This document shows, piece by piece, positions 62,227-64,000 of a stretch of DNA of 64,000 nucleotides. The DNA lies in assembly GCA_030345135.1 (NCBI GenBank), contig CP128386.1, positions 4,284,667 through 4,348,666 on the forward strand, read 5' to 3'. The notes under the pieces were generated by a model, which worked only from the letters and a program-made list of their open reading frames with translations, was not told the DNA's origin and ran no database searches. Position 1 is the first letter of the stretch; each line of letters opens with the position of its first letter. The translations under genes were made by a program, and so were the position numbers. This stretch comes from Chitinophagaceae bacterium DXS. GTDB lineage: Bacteria > Bacteroidota > Bacteroidia > Chitinophagales > Chitinophagaceae.

Positions 62227-62913
62227 ATGAAAAAAATTATCAGTATTGTTTATCTTCTTTATTGTTTCAGCATCGGGGCATCCGCTCAGGATACCACATC
62301 TCATCCAAACACATCAGCCAAAGGATGGACCGATTTATTTAAAACCGATCTTTCCAATGCCGTATTCCCCGATGGTGTATGGAGCGTAACGGATGGCGTA
62401 TTGACGGCCACAAAAGATGAAGCTATCTGGAGTGAGAAATCTTACAACAATTTTGTGCTGGATCTGGAATTTAAGAATGCGGAAGGAACTAATAGTGGTG
62501 TTATCGTACATGCCAGCGATATTAAAAACTGGATACCACATTCAGTAGAAATTCAGATTGCAGATGATTATTCAGAAAAATGGTCCAGGGCCTCACCAAC
62601 ATGGCAATGTGCAGCAGTTTTTGGCCACCAGGCTGCAACCAAAAGAACAGTTAAAAAACCAGGTGAATGGAATCACTATACCATTACATGCATTGATAAA
62701 AAAATATGGATAGTACTAAATGGCGAACTGGTGAACAGTTTTGATATGAGCTTATATACTTCGGCAACCACCAATCCCGATGGTTCACAAATTCCTGCAT
62801 GGTTAAGTAATCCGTTATCATCATTGCCCCTGAAAGGACAGATAGGCTTACAGGGTAAACACGCAGGTGCGCCAATATGGTTCAGGAATATTAAAATAAA
62901 AGAAGTGAAGTGA
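62227..62913 (+). CDS. DUF1080 (3-keto-disaccharide hydrolase type) exported protein
   Basis: 228 residues with a signal ending SIGASAQD. The DUF1080 concanavalin-like fold is seen in WTDLFKTDLSNAVFPDGVWS, LDLEFKNAEGTNSGVIVHAS and the closing GAPIWFRNIKIKEVK. Some members hydrolyse 3-keto-glycosides; others bind glycans. DUF1080 proteins are frequent near PSCyt/DUF1501 genes in Planctomycetes, but those genes lie 56 kb away here. Export points to periplasmic or surface action. A hairpin follows. Confidence 0.85.
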   Translation: MKKIISIVYLLYCFSIGASAQDTTSHPNTSAKGWTDLFKTDLSNAVFPDGVWSVTDGVLTATKDEAIWSEKSYNNFVLDLEFKNAEGTNSGVIVHASDIKNWIPHSVEIQIADDYSEKWSRASPTWQCAAVFGHQAATKRTVKKPGEWNHYTITCIDKKIWIVLNGELVNSFDMSLYTSATTNPDGSQIPAWLSNPLSSLPLKGQIGLQGKHAGAPIWFRNIKIKEVK

Positions 62914-62950
62914 AAGTTGTCTTACACTTTGAAAGCTCAGGACAACTTTC
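62912..62950 (+). terminator. Imperfect hairpin GAAAGTTGTC/GACAACTTTC after the DUF1080 gene
   Basis: 10-bp arms at 62912-62921 and 62941-62950, the left one overlapping the stop codon by two bases. The loop has CTTACACTTTGAAAG, a decayed form of the TCCTACACTT hairpin family. Confidence 0.5.
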
Positions 62951-62969
62951 TTTCACGTAGTAACATAGA

Positions 62970-63002
62970 AAAGCCGGAGCAGCTTCAGCGCCCCGGCTTT
63001 TT
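62970..63002. terminator. Bidirectional intrinsic terminator between convergent genes
   Basis: Stem AGCCGG (62972-62977) / CCGGCT (62993-62998), AAAA before and TTTTT after. It sits between the DUF1080 gene and the convergent small gene at 63046. Confidence 0.85.
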
Positions 63003-63045
63003 CGTGCTTGCCAGGTTTTCATATCATACGAATGAAAAGTAAATA

Positions 63046-63234
63046 CTACTGTTTAACTTGAGCAGCATCAGGTTTCCTTGTCGTATCCTTTTTAGAAGTA
63101 TCCTTCTTGGTTGTATCCTGATAAGATTCGTAAGAAGCCAATGCCTTAGAATTTACTTTCTGCGTATGGCCTACTGTAATTGCCGTTCCAAATACAGCCA
63201 CTGTAACAAGGCCTGATAATAATAATTTTTTCAT
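63046..63234 (-). CDS. Small exported Lys/Thr/Asp-rich protein
   Basis: 62 residues. Signal-like N-terminus MKKLLLSGLVTVAVFGTAIT, ending TVGHTQ, then a polar tail with a short repeat (DTTKKDTSKKDTTRK). Probably periplasmic; no family recognised. Two ATGs are possible (63240 and 63234). Three small exported genes cluster at this end of the window. Confidence 0.65.
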   Translation of the reverse strand: MKKLLLSGLVTVAVFGTAITVGHTQKVNSKALASYESYQDTTKKDTSKKDTTRKPDAAQVKQ

Positions 63235-63379
63235 AGTCATAAACTTTTTTTGATTATACCATGTTATTTTTCAAGTATCATGCCATTAATAAAAAGCGGG
63301 TGAAAAAACATAATAAAAAAAAACTTAAAGCATCACCTGTTGAACAACAATGTCGCAGTATTAATTCAACTTTATACTT

Positions 63380-63700
63380 ATGAAAACATTCTTGGCTTTA
63401 CTGCTATCAGTTCTTGCCATAATAGTATTTGTAGTGGCCTCTAAACCTGACTATGATGAGTGCATGCAAATGGGAAAACAAATTGCGGAAAGACGGATAG
63501 CCCGTAAATATCCCGGGTACTTAAATGTTGCAGATACCACGTTGGATAGTGCAGCATTGCATGCCCCTCAAAAAATAATTGTTACGGACAGGTTCTTGTT
63601 TAAAGAGATTACATACTCATGGAACGGCCATGTTCAATTATTAGGTAAGGCTTATCTTGGAAGTTTTCATATTTCACCGGACACGGTTGGAAGACCGTAA
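63380..63700 (+). CDS. Small membrane-anchored protein, function unknown
   Basis: 106 residues. One N-terminal hydrophobic segment (TFLALLLSVLAIIVFVVAS) likely acts as uncleaved anchor, with a periplasmic region after it (DECMQMGKQIAERRIARKYP, ADTTLDSAALH). No family recognised. It stands alone on the plus strand. Its stop codon is inside a GTAAGACGC simple repeat. Confidence 0.7.
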   Translation: MKTFLALLLSVLAIIVFVVASKPDYDECMQMGKQIAERRIARKYPGYLNVADTTLDSAALHAPQKIIVTDRFLFKEITYSWNGHVQLLGKAYLGSFHISPDTVGRP

Positions 63701-63762
63701 GACGCGTAAGACGCGTAAGACACGTAAGACACGTAAGATAGTAAGACAGTAAGATAGTAAGA
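63697..63762. repeat. GTAAGAC(G/A)C simple repeat array
   Basis: About eight copies of GTAAGACGC or GTAAGACAC (9 bp) shrinking to GTAAGACA/GTAAGATA (8 bp). The array starts in the last codon of the gene before it. Slippage-prone. Confidence 0.8.
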
Positions 63763-63838
63763 AGGGAAGAGCGGTCCAGTTTGGTAAGATTAGAGAAAAC
63801 ATTTCATTTATCACTCTCACCAGTAATCCTAATACAAT

Positions 63839-63991
63839 TTAATGTACTGTGCTATCGGCAACATGCATTTTTCCGGACTTCACACGAACACTATCGCCTG
63901 TAGATTGCCTGATATACTGTGAACCGGTGCATGCTGCATATGCGATCATTAGTACTATCATCAGCACCATTACAACAACTTGCTTTTTCAT
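63839..63991 (-). CDS. Tiny lipoprotein
   Basis: 50 residues: signal MKKQVVVMVLMIVLMIAYAA, lipobox cysteine at 21 (AYAAC), and a short polar mature part (CTGSQYIRQSTGDSVRVKSG). Similar small lipoproteins are common and rarely annotated. No family recognised. The start codon is 10 bp from the window's right edge, so upstream context is unseen. Confidence 0.6.
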   Translation of the reverse strand: MKKQVVVMVLMIVLMIAYAACTGSQYIRQSTGDSVRVKSGKMHVADSTVH

Positions 63992-64000
63992 AGCGAGGTT

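Overview
The window looks like chromosomal DNA of a Bacteroidota member, most likely a Chitinophagaceae-type soil or freshwater bacterium. Supporting signs are a SusC/SusD/SusE set, proteins ending in type IX secretion (T9SS) or gliding-type sorting domains, Bacteroidota-style -7 promoter words (TAnnTTTG and variants), moderate GC, and gaps filled with self-similar short repeats. Family names come from motif recognition by eye; no database search was run. No tRNA, rRNA, CRISPR array, transposase or phage gene was seen.

Layout. Positions 1-6.4 kb hold a minus-strand group of planctomycete-type genes: a DUF1549/DUF1553 cytochrome lipoprotein, a DUF1501 protein, an NHL beta-propeller and a membrane cytochrome cut by the window edge. 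Positions 7.0-8.2 kb hold an AhpC/AhpD peroxidase pair of mycobacterial type. A gluconate permease and a beta-lactamase-fold serine hydrolase follow. Positions 11.6-13.8 kb are repeats, including three and a quarter copies of a 552-bp unit.

Positions 13.8-33.0 kb are a maltodextrin/starch utilisation locus, all on the minus strand: lacI, susC, susD, susE, a GH13 lipoprotein, a SusA-like GH13, beta-phosphoglucomutase, GH65 maltose phosphorylase, a third GH13 and an MFS sugar transporter. The inferred flow is: surface GH13 cuts starch, SusCDE bind and import oligosaccharides, periplasmic GH13 enzymes trim them, the MFS carrier takes up small sugars, GH65 phosphorolyses maltose to glucose plus beta-glucose-1-phosphate, and the mutase makes glucose-6-phosphate. 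Two perfect GGGAACGTTCCC palindromes upstream of susC are the likely operators of the LacI protein.

Positions 33-41 kb carry housekeeping and accessory genes: a TetR-like regulator with an ABC1 kinase, a COG4315 lipoprotein, a U32 protein with a ferredoxin, a PAP2 phosphatase, an alpha/beta hydrolase and a LuxR-type regulator. Positions 41-52.5 kb hold envelope and secreted proteins: a 1920-residue PKD protein, a LamB-like porin, an FMN-binding protein, a T9SS protein with four YFFDTDPG repeats and a beta-helix protein. After 1 kb of repeats come a split ThrE-type exporter, a PcrA/UvrD helicase, a nucleoid-associated protein, a siderophore-type TonB receptor, a DUF1080 protein and three small exported proteins.

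The most unusual feature is the intergenic DNA. At least nine repeat families occupy the gaps, several abut or enter coding sequence, and two copies of one composite block bracket the MFS-GH13 gene pair as direct repeats.
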